Under the pieces are notes generated by a model. That model searched no databases. It had not been told where the DNA came from and saw nothing but the letters and a program-made list of their open reading frames with translations. Shown one piece after another: positions 16,840-24,970 of a stretch of DNA of 64,000 nt (positions are counted from its first letter, which is position 1; every line of letters begins with the position of its first letter). Origin of the DNA: Nocardioides sp. Iso805N (GTDB lineage Bacteria; Actinomycetota; Actinomycetes; Propionibacteriales; Nocardioidaceae); the NCBI RefSeq assembly GCF_000364605.1, contig NZ_KB822577.1, positions 1 to 64,000 on the forward strand. Direction: 5' to 3'. The translations under genes were made by a program, and so were the position numbers.

Positions 16840-18096
16840 ATGGTGCGGTTAGAGCGGGGCCAGCCACGCCCTTCCTCCACGACCCGGCGGGTGGACCTTC
16901 CCGACCGCCGGCCGGCCCGCCGTGCCCCGGATGCCAGCGGTGTGGTGCTGCGGGCGGTGCTCGACCATGGCCCGGTGGCCCGCAGCAACCTGGCCCGCCT
17001 GACCGGTACGTCGGCGGCCACGGTCACCGGCGTGACCGCCACCCTGCTCGACCTCGGCCTCCTGCGTGAGGTGCCGGAGGCTGCCGGCCCGCCAGGCTTC
17101 GGCCGACCGCACGTGCCCCTCGACCTCGACACCGAGCGCGTCGCCGTACTCGGGGTGCATGTGGCCGTCCCGCAGGTCGCGGTCTCCGTCCTCGACGCGC
17201 GCGGGCGGGTGCTCGACTGCCGCCGGCTGCCCTACGACCACCCCACACCGGCCGAGGTCGTCGCGCTCGCGGGCGAGGAGATCGCCCGGCTCGTCGAGGA
17301 GTACGCCGACCGCAGCATCCTGGGGGTCGGCGTGGCCGCCGGCGGCTGGGTCGACGCGCGCGCCGGGGTGGTGGTGGACCACCCGGTGCTGAGCTGGCGC
17401 GACGCACCGCTCCGGGAGCCGTTGGCCGAGCTCACCGGCCTGCCGACGTACGTCGAGAACCACGGGCGTGCGCTGCTGCGCGCCGAGCAGCTCTTCGGCG
17501 CGCACGTGGCCCGTGCGAGGGAGAGCATCGTGCACCTGTTCGTCGGCAACGTGGTCGACGCGGCGTTCTCGATCCGGGGGCGCGTGCACCAGGGTGCCCG
17601 GTCCGCGTCGGGCACGGTGGCGCACCTGCCGGTCGACGTGGATCCGGGGGAGGCTGAGCCGTGCCGCTGCGGTCGGGTCGGCTGCCTCCAGGCGGCCGTC
17701 TCGGAGCGGGCCCTGCTGCGCGCGGCCGAGCGGCTCGGCGTCAGCGTGCCGAGTGCCGCCGTCCTCTGCGACCTGGCCCTGGCCGGCGACGAGCGCCTGG
17801 TGGAGCTCTTCGTCAGGCGGGCGCGGCTGGTCGGACATGCCGCGGCGTCGCTGCTGGACCTGGTCAATCCCGAGGTGCTGGTGGTGATGGAGTCGGGGAT
17901 CCGGCGACTGCCCGCGGCGCGCGCGGCCCTGCTGGAGGAGGTGGCCCAGCGCTCGGAGATCGTCGGCGACGTCGCCGGCATCATCACGCCGACCAGCTTC
18001 GCGGATCCGTTGGCGGTCGCCGGTGGTGCGGTGGCGCTGGACCGACTCTTCGCTGCTCCGCTGGCCTCGGTGGGCGCGCTCTCGACGGCTTCGTGA
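16840..18096 (+). CDS. ROK-family transcriptional regulator of the ABC importer cluster
   Basis: A 418-residue protein: a basic 30-residue leader, a winged HTH (ARSNLARLTGTSAATVTGVTA) and a ROK domain. The zinc motif is CRCGRVGCLQ, with the usual final Glu replaced by Gln, and the upstream His is kept (VAHLPVDV). TAGTCT ends 6 nt before ATG 16840, so it is probably leaderless. It lies 113 nt upstream of the SsuA-like gene in the same direction. ROK domains usually sense sugars, which is odd next to a sulfonate-type importer and may hint at a sugar-linked substrate. Confidence 0.88.
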   Translation: MVRLERGQPRPSSTTRRVDLPDRRPARRAPDASGVVLRAVLDHGPVARSNLARLTGTSAATVTGVTATLLDLGLLREVPEAAGPPGFGRPHVPLDLDTERVAVLGVHVAVPQVAVSVLDARGRVLDCRRLPYDHPTPAEVVALAGEEIARLVEEYADRSILGVGVAAGGWVDARAGVVVDHPVLSWRDAPLREPLAELTGLPTYVENHGRALLRAEQLFGAHVARARESIVHLFVGNVVDAAFSIRGRVHQGARSASGTVAHLPVDVDPGEAEPCRCGRVGCLQAAVSERALLRAAERLGVSVPSAAVLCDLALAGDERLVELFVRRARLVGHAAASLLDLVNPEVLVVMESGIRRLPAARAALLEEVAQRSEIVGDVAGIITPTSFADPLAVAGGAVALDRLFAAPLASVGALSTAS

Positions 18097-18100
18097 GACT

Positions 18101-18152
18101 GACTTAATTCATTGCGGTGCAATGTTGACTAGTAAGTCGACTGGAATAGTGT
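18101..18152 (+). promoter_or_regulatory. Promoter and palindromes upstream of the ABC operon
   Basis: TTGACT (18125-18130) and TAGTGT (18147-18152) are spaced 16 nt, a plausible promoter. Just upstream is CATTGC-GGT-GCAATG (18110-18124), nested within GACTTA (18101-18106) and TAAGTC (18133-18138). The outer pair flanks the -35, where a repressor such as the adjacent ROK protein would bind. Confidence 0.55.
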
Positions 18153-18209
18153 AGTTAATGGATCGACGCGCGATCCACGAAGGCACACGTCCAGCAGACA
18201 AGGAACGTC

Positions 18210-19292
18210 ATGACCGCACCTCACCGCAGTCCCCGTACGACGCTGACAGGTGTCGCGGCGCTCGTCGCCGCAGCATCGGTGCTCACCGCGTGTGGCGACG
18301 GCGGCAGCGGCAAGACGCTCGCGCTGACCGCCGCGCTGCCGCAGAAGACGCCGCAGGGCACCGAGATCCGGATCGGCGACCCGGCGATCCAGGTCGCGCT
18401 GCAGACCTCGGGCCTCGACAAGAAGCTCGCCGACGAAGGGGTCACCGTCAAGTGGGCCAACCTCAGCGGCGGTCCGCAGACGATCCAGGCCTTCCGCGCC
18501 GACCAGCTCGACTGCGGCGCGGTCGCCGACATCCCCTCGCTCTTCGCCGCCTGGACCGGCACGTCGACCAAGATCGTCTTCAACTCGGTCACCATCGACC
18601 CGCTCCAGCACCCGGTCTACCAGCTGGGCCTCGCGCCCGGGTCGGACATCACCAGCCTCGCCGACCTCAAGGGCAAGAAGATCGCCTACAGCCCCGGCCA
18701 GGCCCAGGGCGCGCTGGTGCTGCGGGTACTGCAGAAGGCGGGGCTGACCCAGAAGGACGTCAAGCTGGTCGAGATGACCAGCACCACGGCCGGTGAGTTC
18801 GCCACCGCGCTGGGCAGCAAGGCCGTCGACGTGGCCCCGCTGGGCATCGCGCAGCTGAAGGCCTACGAGGCGAAGTATCCGGGCGCGGGCGCGATCCAGA
18901 CCGGCATCCGCGACGACGCCTCCACGCTCTACTGCCTCACCAAGGCGGTGCAGGACCCGGACAAGGCGGCCGCACTCAAGGACTACGTCGCGGTCCGCAC
19001 CAAGGCGCTGCTGTGGGAGAACGCCCACCCCGACGCGTACGCCCAGGCCTACTACGTCGAGAACCAGGGCCTCAGCGCCGCCGACGCTGCCGCGACGGTC
19101 AAGGCGGTCGGCGAGAACGGGATCCCGCAGACCTGGGACAACGCCGTCCAGCGGCTGCAGGACACCGCTGACCTGCTGGCCAAGGACCAGGACCACAAGC
19201 ACCTCGACGCGAACACCCTGGTCGACCGCCGCTTCGAGAAGATCGAGGCCCAGGCGGCCGGCTCCGACGTCGTGACAGGAGACGCCTCATGA
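18210..19292 (+). CDS. ABC importer substrate-binding lipoprotein (SsuA/NMT1-like)
   Basis: A 360-residue lipoprotein: signal sequence with lipobox VLTAC, lipid anchor at Cys28. The mature part is an SsuA/NrtA-type type II binding fold (IRIGDPAIQVALQTSG, then LKGKKIAYSPGQAQGALVLRVL). Relatives bind alkanesulfonates, taurine, nitrate or thiamine precursors. It is first in a chain with the permease (4-nt ATGA overlap), ATPase and a flavin monooxygenase, which favours an organosulfur compound. Confidence 0.88.
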   Translation: MTAPHRSPRTTLTGVAALVAAASVLTACGDGGSGKTLALTAALPQKTPQGTEIRIGDPAIQVALQTSGLDKKLADEGVTVKWANLSGGPQTIQAFRADQLDCGAVADIPSLFAAWTGTSTKIVFNSVTIDPLQHPVYQLGLAPGSDITSLADLKGKKIAYSPGQAQGALVLRVLQKAGLTQKDVKLVEMTSTTAGEFATALGSKAVDVAPLGIAQLKAYEAKYPGAGAIQTGIRDDASTLYCLTKAVQDPDKAAALKDYVAVRTKALLWENAHPDAYAQAYYVENQGLSAADAAATVKAVGENGIPQTWDNAVQRLQDTADLLAKDQDHKHLDANTLVDRRFEKIEAQAAGSDVVTGDAS

Positions 19293-20191
19293 GCATCCAG
19301 TCCGCCCTCACGCTCGGTCCGGCCCGCGGGCGCGGCCGGGGAGACGTTCCGGCCGACGCCGGCCCTGTGGAGACGGGGGCGGCGGAGCGGTCCGACGAGG
19401 ATCGACGCGTCGTACGCCGCAGGCTCGGGCCGGGCCGCCGCCTCCGCGGCGCGTTCTGGATCGGCCCCGCACTGCTGCTGGCCGCATGGTCGCTCGGCTC
19501 GGTCACCGGGCTGATCAGCCCCGCCATCCTGACCGCGCCGTGGGACGTGCTCGCAGCCGGACGGACGCAGTGGACCGAGCACGACCTGCTCGACGACATC
19601 ACCGCCTCGCTGCGCCGCTCGGGGTTGGGGCTCGCCCTCGGCGTCGCGGCCGGCACCGTGCTCGCGATCGCCTCCGGGCTCTCCCGGACCGGGGAGTCGC
19701 TGATCGACGGCCCGATCCAGATCAAGCGGTCGATCCCGACGCTGGCGCTGATCCCGCTCTTCATCGCGTGGTTCGGGATCGGCGAGGAGATGAAGATCGT
19801 CACGATCGGACTGATCAGCATGATCCCGATCTACGTCAACACCCACAACGCACTGCGCAGCATCGACGGCAAGTACGCCGAGCTCGCCGAGACGCTCGAC
19901 GTCAGCCGGGCGCGCTTCATCAGACACGTGGTGCTGCCGGGTGCGCTGCCGGGGTTCCTGCTCGGGCTGCGGTTCGCGGTGACCTCGGCGCTGCTCGGCC
20001 TGGTCGTGGTCGAGCAGTACAACGCCACCAACGGCGTGGGGCACATGATGGCGCTCGCGGAGAACTACGGCCAGACCGACGTGATCGTGGTCGGCCTGGT
20101 GCTCTACGGCGTCTTCGGCTTCCTGGCCGACACGGGTGTCCGACTCGTCGAGAGGAAGGTGCTGGGATGGCGCCGCACGCTGGAGGGCTGA
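19289..20191 (+). CDS. ABC importer permease (SsuC-like)
   Basis: A 300-residue permease with about six TM segments after a ~55-residue charged cytoplasmic leader. The EAA loop that docks the ATPase reads YAELAETLDVSRARFIRHVVLPGALPG in the family position (given in parts: AELAETLDVSRARF, VVLPGALPGFL). The start overlaps the lipoprotein stop by 4 nt and its end overlaps the ATPase start by 25 nt, indicating translational coupling. Confidence 0.9.
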   Translation: MSIQSALTLGPARGRGRGDVPADAGPVETGAAERSDEDRRVVRRRLGPGRRLRGAFWIGPALLLAAWSLGSVTGLISPAILTAPWDVLAAGRTQWTEHDLLDDITASLRRSGLGLALGVAAGTVLAIASGLSRTGESLIDGPIQIKRSIPTLALIPLFIAWFGIGEEMKIVTIGLISMIPIYVNTHNALRSIDGKYAELAETLDVSRARFIRHVVLPGALPGFLLGLRFAVTSALLGLVVVEQYNATNGVGHMMALAENYGQTDVIVVGLVLYGVFGFLADTGVRLVERKVLGWRRTLEG

Positions 20192-21039
20192 CGCCCGCTG
20201 AGATCGACCCGGAGACGGGGGCGGCTGGGCCGGTTGGTTCGGTTGGGCCGGCTGGGCCGGCGGTGCGGGTGCGGAACCTGCATCGCAGCTTCAACCGCGC
20301 CGGCGGCGTACTGAACGGGCTCGACCTGGACATCGCCCCAGGTGAGTTCGTGGCGTTGATCGGCCGCTCCGGCAGCGGCAAGAGCACGCTGCTGCGCGCA
20401 CTGGCCGGACTGGACCGCGACGTACGGGGTCATGGCCAGATCCAGGTGCCCGACGCGGTGTCGGTGGTCTTCCAGGACTCCCGCCTGCTGCCCTGGAAGC
20501 GAGTGCTGGACAACGTCGTCTTCGGCCTCAGGGCGGCCGACGCCAAGCAGCGCGGCCGGCAGGCGCTGGCCGAGGTCGGGCTCGCCGGCAAGGAGCGTGC
20601 CTGGCCCACCGAGCTCTCGGGCGGTCAGCAGCAGCGTGCGGCGCTGGCCAGATCGTTGGTGCACCAGCCGCAGCTGTTGCTGGCCGACGAGCCGTTCGGG
20701 GCGCTCGACGCGCTCACCCGGATCAAGATGCACGCCCTGCTGCGTCGACTGTGCGAGGTGCACCGGCCGGCCGTCCTGCTGGTCACCCACGACGTCGACG
20801 AGGCGATCATGCTCGCCGACCGGGTGATCCTGCTCGACGACGGTGTCGTCGGCACCGACCTCCGCACCGACCTCCGCACCGACCTCCGCACGGACGTGGA
20901 GGGGCGGCCGCAGGCCGACCCCGCCGAGCTGGAACAACGTCGTACCGAGCTGCGACACGTTCTGCTGGAGGCGCTCGGCGCGACCGGCGAGCACCTCGGC
21001 TCCGACTTCATCGCTCCCGGCAAGCGCCGGGCCTCCTGA
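20167..21039 (+). CDS. ABC importer ATPase (SsuB-like)
   Basis: A 290-residue ATPase. Walker A is GRSGSGKST, the Q-loop lies in VVFQDSRLLPW, the signature is LSGGQQQRAALARSL, Walker B is LLLADEP and the switch His is in LLVTHDVDEA. A ~35-residue Gly/Pro-rich N-terminal extension precedes the core. The C-terminal part contains a threefold TDLR repeat. I start it at ATG 20167 inside the permease gene. It energises the importer. Confidence 0.9.
   Translation: MAPHAGGLTPAEIDPETGAAGPVGSVGPAGPAVRVRNLHRSFNRAGGVLNGLDLDIAPGEFVALIGRSGSGKSTLLRALAGLDRDVRGHGQIQVPDAVSVVFQDSRLLPWKRVLDNVVFGLRAADAKQRGRQALAEVGLAGKERAWPTELSGGQQQRAALARSLVHQPQLLLADEPFGALDALTRIKMHALLRRLCEVHRPAVLLVTHDVDEAIMLADRVILLDDGVVGTDLRTDLRTDLRTDVEGRPQADPAELEQRRTELRHVLLEALGATGEHLGSDFIAPGKRRAS
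20854..20889. repeat. Three perfect 12-bp tandem repeats
   Basis: ACCGACCTCCGC occurs three times head to tail, in frame, encoding Thr-Asp-Leu-Arg units near the end of the ABC ATPase. Confidence 0.85.
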
Positions 21040-21055
21040 AAGGACCACGATCTCG

Positions 21056-22393
21056 ATGACACGCCAGCTGCACTTCAACCTGTTCCTGCACGACACCGGT
21101 CACCACGAGGCCTCGTGGCGACTCCCGGACGCCGATCCGTACGCCAACCTCTCGCTGGCCGCCCACCAGCACCTCGCGCGGGTCGCCGAGGCGGCGAAGT
21201 TCGACTCGGTCTTCCTCGCCGACAGCCCTGTCACCTGGGGCGACCCGGGGCGGCGGCCCTCGGGCAAGTTGGAGCCGACGGTCCTGCTGGCGGCCCTGGC
21301 GGGGTCGACCTCCCGGATCGGTCTGATCGCGACGGCGTCGACGTCGTACAACGAGCCCTATAACCTGGCGCGACGCTTCGCCTCCCTGGACCACCTCTCC
21401 GGAGGCCGCGCGGGCTGGAACATCGTGACCACCGCCGGCGATGCCGCCGCGCGCAACTTCGGCCTGGACGACCAGCCGCTGCACCGGACGCGCTACGAGC
21501 GCGCCGATGAGTTCCTGGAGGTGGCGACGAAGCTCTGGGACAGCTGGGCGGACGATGCCGTGGTGGCGGACAAGGCCGCCGGGGTGCACGCGCGGCGTGA
21601 CGGGGTGGTGCCGATCGAGCATCGTGGCGTGCACTTCCGGGTGGACGGCCCGCTGAACGTGCCGCGCTCGCCGCAGGCCTACCCGCTGCTGGTGCAGGCC
21701 GGGTCCTCGGAGGACGGCAAGGAGTTCGCCGCCCGGTGGGCCGAGGCCATCTTCACCGCGCAGCCGACGCTGGAGGAGTCGCAGGCGTTCTACGCCGACG
21801 TGAAGCGTCGGGTCGTCGCAGCGGGCCGGCGGCCGGAGCACGTGCTGGTGCTGCCGGGCATCGTGCCGGTGATCGGCGAGACCGAGGCCCAGGCCCAGGA
21901 GCTCGACGCGGAGCTGGACCGGCTGATCGCGCCGCAGTATGCGCTCGGACAGCTCGCCCGCACGCTCGGCGTCTCGCCCGACCTGCTCTCCCTGGACGAG
22001 CCGCTGCCGGCGGACCTGCCGGGCGAGGACGAGATCGAGGGCGCCAAGAGCCGACGTACGCTGATCGTCGACTGGGCGCGCCGTGACGGCCTGACGGTCC
22101 GCGAGCTGATCGGTCGGCTCGGCGGAGGTCGCGGGCACCGCACGTTCACCGGTACGGCGCTGCAGGTCGCCGACACCATCCAGCACTACTTCGAGAACGG
22201 TGCCGCGGACGGCTTCAACATCATGCCCGCGGTGCTGCCGTCGGGGCTGGACGCCTTCGCCAGCCAGGTGGTGCCGATCCTGCAGGAGCGCGGGCTCTTC
22301 CGGCACGACTACGACGGGGTGACGCTGCGGGAGCACTACGGGCTGCCGCGGCCGGAGAACCGGCTGCATGGTGGGCTGTTGGCGGCTGTGTGA
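21056..22393 (+). CDS. FMNH2-dependent monooxygenase, NtaA/SnaA/DszA family
   Basis: A 445-residue bacterial-luciferase-fold enzyme. The N-terminus RQLHFNLFLHDTGHHEASWR, the segment YNLARRFASLDHLSGGRAGWN and NVPRSPQAYPLLVQAG are hallmarks of the nitrilotriacetate monooxygenase/DszA group, which uses reduced FMN and O2 to cleave C-N or C-S bonds. ATG 21056 is preceded by AAAGGA. Position directly after the importer suggests it attacks the imported compound, probably an organosulfur. No flavin reductase is encoded nearby. Confidence 0.9.
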   Translation: MTRQLHFNLFLHDTGHHEASWRLPDADPYANLSLAAHQHLARVAEAAKFDSVFLADSPVTWGDPGRRPSGKLEPTVLLAALAGSTSRIGLIATASTSYNEPYNLARRFASLDHLSGGRAGWNIVTTAGDAAARNFGLDDQPLHRTRYERADEFLEVATKLWDSWADDAVVADKAAGVHARRDGVVPIEHRGVHFRVDGPLNVPRSPQAYPLLVQAGSSEDGKEFAARWAEAIFTAQPTLEESQAFYADVKRRVVAAGRRPEHVLVLPGIVPVIGETEAQAQELDAELDRLIAPQYALGQLARTLGVSPDLLSLDEPLPADLPGEDEIEGAKSRRTLIVDWARRDGLTVRELIGRLGGGRGHRTFTGTALQVADTIQHYFENGAADGFNIMPAVLPSGLDAFASQVVPILQERGLFRHDYDGVTLREHYGLPRPENRLHGGLLAAV

Positions 22394-22396
22394 GGG

Positions 22397-22494
22397 GGGA
22401 GTAACACGATGTTGGTGGGAGTAACACGATGTTCTGGGGGAGTAGCAGCCTGTCTGGACGTGCTGCTACCTCCACCGAACATCGTGTTACTCCC
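22397..22494. repeat. Nested hairpin element with a duplicated arm
   Basis: GGGAGTAACACGATGTT occurs twice in tandem (22397-22413, 22417-22433). The second copy, extended to GGGAGTAACACGATGTTC, is perfectly inverted at 22477-22494. Inside lies a second perfect pair, GTAGCAGC (22442-22449) and GCTGCTAC (22462-22469). The 98-nt element fills the gap between two convergent genes. It may work as a terminator, but its architecture also resembles a REP/MITE-like element. Confidence 0.8.
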
Positions 22495-22512
22495 GGACGC
22501 AGCCGACCGAGC

Positions 22513-23901
22513 TCACTCCACAGACGCCAGCACAGCCGCCCTCGCTGGCCGACGTACGGCCTCCATGATCAGCGCCGCGACCGCAGCGGCGAGTGAGGCG
22601 GCGGCCAGGAAGATCCACACCCGCTGGAACCGGTCGAGGCCGGGAACGCCCGTGCCGAGGATGCCGACCATGATCGAGGTGCCGAGAACCAGGCCGACCT
22701 GACGGCCCATGTTGACCACGCCGGAGCCGGTGGCGGTCTGGTGCGGCGGCAGTGCCGAGGTGGCGGCCGCCATCAGCTGCGGCAACGCGAACCCGACCCC
22801 GATCCCGCCGAGGACCCACGGCCCGAGCATCTCGCTGACGTAGGCGGGCTGGTCGCCGGTCACCAGGGCCTGCCAGATCCCCGACCCGGCGAAGAGGGTG
22901 GTGCCGATCGCGATCAGTACGCCGGGCGCCACCCGCGGGAGGTAGCGGGTGACCAGCAGCGAGGTGATCGGCACCAGCGCGGGACCGAGAGCGACGGCGA
23001 GCCCGGTGCGCAGCGCCGAGTAGTCCCAGTGCTCCTGCATCCACAGGATCCGGCTGAGCAGGCCGACGCCGAAGGCGACGTTGAAGACCAGCTGACTGAT
23101 GTTCGCCCAGGCGAACGTCGGGACGCGGAGCAGTTCCGGGTCGATCACCGGGGCGCGGTGGTGGGTGACGAGCCAGCCGAAGACGCCGGCTCCGACGGCG
23201 GCGACGAGCCACGAGCCGAGGACGCGGCTCGAGGCCCAGCCCCAGTCGTTGCCCTGCACGATGCCGAGCACCAGCGCCGCGATCGCGACCGCCAGCACCA
23301 CGCCGCCGAGGAGATCGGGTCGCGGGGCGTCCTGGTTGTGGCGTACGTCGGGGACCACGCGCAGTGCGGCCACGATCAGCACGATCCCGAGCGGGACGTT
23401 GATCCAGAACGCCGCCTGCCAGGACAGCTGCACCAGCCCGCCCCCGACGGCGGGCCCGAACGCGGCCGCCACCGCGCCGGTCATGGCGAACAGCCGCGCA
23501 CCGGCCGCGCGCCGCTCCGGCGGCAGGGTGGCCAGCAGCAGGCCGAGGCTCGCGGGGGTCATCAGCGCGGCACCGACGGCCTGCACCACGCGGGCCCCGA
23601 CCAGCCACCACACGCCGGGCGCGAAACCACAGGCCAGGCTGGCGGCGGTGAAGACCACGAGTCCGGTGACGAAGCCGGCCTTGCGGCCGTAGCGGTCGGT
23701 CAGGCGGCCCATCGGGACGAGCAGCGCGGCGTAGACCACGGCGTACGCGTTGAGGATCCAGCTGAGTCGGCTCAGCGAGGCGGTGCCGAAGTCGCGGCCG
23801 ATCTCGTCGAAGGCGACGTTGACGATGAAGAGGTCGAGGCTGGCCAGGAAGGCAGCGCCGGTGAGGATGGCGACCACGAGCCGCTGACTTCTGGTTTCCA
23901 T
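22513..23901 (-). CDS. MFS multidrug-type exporter (DHA2/QacA-like)
   Basis: A 462-residue membrane protein. LDLFIVNVAFDEIGRDF is the DHA2 helix-1 motif, GRLTDRYGRKAGF the MFS loop 2-3 motif and AFGPAVGGGLVQ the antiporter motif C in TM5. The start at 23901 (METRSQRL) omits a spurious extension. A TAGTGT box on the minus strand ends 8 nt before this ATG. It is divergent from an HxlR regulator, with a palindromic site between them, so it is probably induced by its substrate through that protein. Confidence 0.9.
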   Translation of the reverse strand: METRSQRLVVAILTGAAFLASLDLFIVNVAFDEIGRDFGTASLSRLSWILNAYAVVYAALLVPMGRLTDRYGRKAGFVTGLVVFTAASLACGFAPGVWWLVGARVVQAVGAALMTPASLGLLLATLPPERRAAGARLFAMTGAVAAAFGPAVGGGLVQLSWQAAFWINVPLGIVLIVAALRVVPDVRHNQDAPRPDLLGGVVLAVAIAALVLGIVQGNDWGWASSRVLGSWLVAAVGAGVFGWLVTHHRAPVIDPELLRVPTFAWANISQLVFNVAFGVGLLSRILWMQEHWDYSALRTGLAVALGPALVPITSLLVTRYLPRVAPGVLIAIGTTLFAGSGIWQALVTGDQPAYVSEMLGPWVLGGIGVGFALPQLMAAATSALPPHQTATGSGVVNMGRQVGLVLGTSIMVGILGTGVPGLDRFQRVWIFLAAASLAAAVAALIMEAVRRPARAAVLASVE

Positions 23902-23947
23902 AGTCAGAGACACTAGTGCGCTGACTTTGGGAAACACAAGTTAGAAT
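23902..23947. promoter_or_regulatory. Divergent promoters and HxlR operator candidate
   Basis: AGTCAG (23902-23907) and CTGACT (23921-23926) form an inverted repeat spaced 13 nt, with the palindrome CACTAGTG (23911-23918) between. On the minus strand the palindrome contains TAGTGT, 8 nt from the MFS start. On the plus strand TAGAAT (23942-23947) ends 7 nt before the HxlR ATG. One bound dimer could thus control both apparently leaderless genes. Confidence 0.65.
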
Positions 23948-23954
23948 CGTCTGC

Positions 23955-24428
23955 ATGACGTTGCAGCGCGCAGGCCTCCTCGCCGAGCGGACCGGCCCCT
24001 TGGGTGACCACTGCCCGATCGACCGCACCATGCAGCTGGTCGGCAACCGCACCTCGGTCCTGTTGCTCCGCGAGGCGTTCTACGGCGCCACCCGTTTCGA
24101 CGACCTCGTACGCCGCGTCGGTGTCACCGAGGCCGTCGCCTCACAACGGCTGCGCGAGCTGGTCGCCGCCGGCGTCCTGGCCAAGCAGCCCTACCGCGAG
24201 CCCGGTCAGCGCACCCGCTACGAGTACGTGCTGACCGAGGCCGGCCACGAGCTGTTGCCGCTGCTGCTGGCGCTGGGGCGCTGGGGCACCCGGCACATCC
24301 CGGGGGGCGGCCCGAAGCTCACGCACGCAGGGTGCGGCGCCGCGGTCGTGGTCGAGGCGCGGTGCGCCGAGGGCCACGACGTACCCGAGGCGGAGATGCT
24401 GGTGACCGGAAGGTCTGGCACGCTCTGA
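23955..24428 (+). CDS. HxlR-family transcriptional regulator
   Basis: A 157-residue winged-helix regulator. The family N-terminus is present (CPIDRTMQLVGNRTSVLLLREAF in parts: CPIDRTMQLVG, SVLLLREAFYG), with the HTH FDDLVRRVGVTEAVASQRL and wing GQRTRYEYVLTEAG. The N-terminal Cys20 could sense electrophiles or redox changes as in HypR/YodB relatives. It is divergent from the MFS exporter, its likely target. Confidence 0.9.
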   Translation: MTLQRAGLLAERTGPLGDHCPIDRTMQLVGNRTSVLLLREAFYGATRFDDLVRRVGVTEAVASQRLRELVAAGVLAKQPYREPGQRTRYEYVLTEAGHELLPLLLALGRWGTRHIPGGGPKLTHAGCGAAVVVEARCAEGHDVPEAEMLVTGRSGTL

Positions 24429-24431
24429 GAT

Positions 24432-24911
24432 GTGAGCGCGATTCGCCGCCTTCTGCTCGAGATCCTCGGGTGGCTCCTCATCGTCCTCGGAGTGGCCGCT
24501 CTGGTGCTGCCGGGGCCGGGTCTGCTGCTGCTGTTCCTCGGCCTGGCGCTGCTCTCACGGCAGTACGAGTGGGCGCGCCGCCGACTCGACCCGGTCCGTC
24601 TGCGGGCGCTGCGCAGCGCTGCCGACGGGGTCGCGACCTGGCCGCGGCTGATGATGTCGGTGCTTGCGGCGCTGGCGCTCGCGGCCTGCGGCGTGGTGTG
24701 GATCGTCAACCCGGCGGTGCCCGGCTGGTGGCCGGTCTCGGACCGACTGTGGCTGCTCGGCACCTGGCAGACCGGCGCGACCCTGCTCTTCTCCGCTGCG
24801 GTGGCGCTGACCCTGCTCGCGTTGAGCTACCGGCGCTTCCACAACCACCCGGAGGCACGGGCCGAGCTGGAGCATGAGCTGATCGCCGCCGACCGCGCCG
24901 ACGAGGAGTAG
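24432..24911 (+). CDS. PGPGW-motif transmembrane protein
   Basis: A 159-residue protein with the signature VLPGPGLLLLFLGLALLS in the first hairpin of membrane segments, two further TM segments (about 77-97 and 115-137) and an acidic cytoplasmic tail. The PGPGW family is common in actinobacteria and has no assigned function. It starts with GTG three nucleotides after the HxlR stop and is probably co-transcribed with it. Confidence 0.85.
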   Translation: MSAIRRLLLEILGWLLIVLGVAALVLPGPGLLLLFLGLALLSRQYEWARRRLDPVRLRALRSAADGVATWPRLMMSVLAALALAACGVVWIVNPAVPGWWPVSDRLWLLGTWQTGATLLFSAAVALTLLALSYRRFHNHPEARAELEHELIAADRADEE

Positions 24912-24970
24912 TCCACAGCTCCGACCCGGCCCCTCGACGGACTGTCGGTGGCCGCTTGTAGGTTGCGGCT

